7,532 nucleotides of DNA from CAYYAU01 sp964469765 [NCBI: uncultured Clostridia bacterium] (GTDB lineage: Bacteria > UBA6262 > WVXT01 > CAYYAU01), in contig CAYYAU010000056.1 of assembly GCA_964469765.1 (NCBI GenBank), positions 1 through 7,532 on the forward strand. Reading direction: 5' to 3'. Numbering within the stretch: the stretch's first letter is position 1; each line of letters opens with the position of its first letter. Shown piece after piece: positions 6,858-7,532 of the stretch. Made by a program: the position numbers and the translations under genes. Below the pieces are notes generated by a model. That model had not been told where the DNA came from. It made no database searches and saw only the letters and a program-made list of their open reading frames with translations.

Positions 6858-7499
6858 TTATTTAATCTGTTGTTTACATTTCTTTATCATTTTTAAAGAT
6901 TGCGTATGATTTGGTTCAAGTTTAAGTATTTTTTTAAATATATCTATTGCTTTTCTATATTTCTTTTGATTATAATAATCCATCCCTAAACCAAAATATA
7001 TTTTCATCATACTCTTTTTTTTCTGGTCATTAGTTTGATATTCCAATTCTTCAATTTTTCTTTTTAGATTCAACGATGGAATATGGGTTGGTTCTAAGAG
7101 TAATATTTTCTCTAATTCGTTAATAGCGTTACTATACTCCATTTGAGAGAAATACTCCATTGCTTTTGAATAGTAAATTTTCATTAAATTTATTTTTTTC
7201 TTTTTTACTTCTTCCAATAAGGGCTTAATTTTCTTTTGAAGTTGTTGTATCTTTACATTTGCCTTCGCATCATAAGAAAGAGCCTTTTGAAGATAATTAA
7301 TTGCTTCATTATATTTTTTTTCTTTATATCTTGCTAACCCAAAGAGATAATTCCTCGTAACATTTTCTTCACTCTTACTTTTTTCCTTTTCTATTTCTTT
7401 ATTAAGACTATCAAACTCCTGAATAATATCCTTTAGTAAATCCTTATGTATTGAATAGTTATTAATAATTTTATTGAGTAGTTCTACTTTTCTTTTTAT
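6858..7499 (-). CDS. TPR-repeat protein, 5' end unresolved (no standard start codon in most of the frame)
   Basis: The frame runs from just after a TAG (7502-7500) to the TAA at 6860-6858, about 213 codons. Three TPR-like units are visible: YLFGLARYKEKKYNEAINYL (7351-7292), YYSKAMEYFSQMEYSNAINE with LLLEP, and YFGLGMDYYNQKKYRKAIDI with LKLEP. The upstream part is a charged, probably coiled-coil segment. The only standard start codon in the frame is TTG at 7217-7215, which would discard the first TPR and has no ribosome site, so I extend the gene upward. The real start is either outside the window, with the TAG a nonsense change or sequence error, or a rare codon such as ATA or ATT. No signal peptide is visible in this portion. 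It sits 30 bases before the FliF-FliG chimera in the same direction and is probably co-transcribed; TPR proteins commonly act as assembly scaffolds, which is only a guess here. Confidence 0.75.
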   Translation of the reverse strand: MKRKVELLNKIINNYSIHKDLLKDIIQEFDSLNKEIEKEKSKSEENVTRNYLFGLARYKEKKYNEAINYLQKALSYDAKANVKIQQLQKKIKPLLEEVKKKKINLMKIYYSKAMEYFSQMEYSNAINELEKILLLEPTHIPSLNLKRKIEELEYQTNDQKKKSMMKIYFGLGMDYYNQKKYRKAIDIFKKILKLEPNHTQSLKMIKKCKQQIK

Positions 7500-7532
7500 C
7501 TAGGCAAAAGACTGAAATCGTTGTTTATTTAA
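7500..7532 (-). other. In-frame TAG and short open stretch before it at the window edge
   Basis: In the same frame as the TPR gene, the last bases of the window encode LNKQRFQSFA followed by TAG (7502-7500). The TAG could be reached from CAG (Gln) by one transition, and the residues on both sides would fit one continuous charged helix. It may equally be the end of a separate upstream gene. The fragment is too short to decide. Confidence 0.3.

Noticed and set aside
7215-7217. TTG as the start of the TPR gene
   Set aside because: There is no ribosome site, and the in-frame sequence upstream encodes another clear TPR unit, so a start here would cut through a coherent protein.
7500-7502. TAG reassigned to an amino acid
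   Set aside because: Only one candidate site exists in the window; a mutation, sequence error or gene boundary is simpler.

Overview
The window is an AT-rich stretch (about one third G+C by eye) in which every supported gene lies on the minus strand, so it reads from coordinate 7532 down to 1. The organism is a bacterium with a diderm-style envelope: there are stator subunits with OmpA-type peptidoglycan-binding domains and a signal-peptide-bearing inner-membrane protein. The protein sequences are rich in Lys and Ile and divergent from textbook relatives. I cannot name the phylum; a poorly sampled lineage is likely, but that is inference.

Upstream block (7532 to 3059), which looks like one operon with gaps of 30, 12 and 2 bases and then a 4-base overlap. 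It starts with a TPR protein whose start cannot be resolved, because an in-frame TAG precedes a long open frame without a standard start codon. Next is a 535-residue protein that I read as a natural FliF-FliG chimera: signal peptide, FliF ring-building motif 3 with its beta-collar, a membrane helix, a Pro-rich linker, FliG middle and C-terminal domains, and a second membrane helix. Then come MotA, MotB with its proton-carrying Asp (D23), and a second MotB-like protein in which that Asp is Asn (N42). This is a rotor-like protein plus a MotA/MotB/MotB' stator, with no rod, hook, export, FliM or FliN gene in view.

Spacer (3058 to 2944). This 115-base gap is the only sizeable intergenic region. 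It holds an imperfect hairpin without a T-tract and a weak sigma-70-like promoter pointing into the downstream block.

Downstream block (2943 to 1). A membrane histidine kinase with a dCache-type sensor, HAMP, HisKA and HATPase domains is followed after 18 bases by a response regulator with three complete receiver domains. The regulator then enters what looks like a GGDEF (diguanylate cyclase) domain, cut by the window edge. The pair would turn a periplasmic signal into phosphorylation and probably c-di-GMP.

Working model (inference): a reduced, possibly flagellum-independent MotA/MotB-powered machine built around a membrane-tethered FliF-FliG protein, with a neighbouring phosphorelay/c-di-GMP module that may control it. 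Four of the five charged FliG residues that matter for torque in E. coli appear to be lost, and the second MotB has no proton-carrying Asp. If this is a motor, its mechanics differ from the standard flagellar one. Whether it is separate from a normal flagellum cannot be decided from this window.
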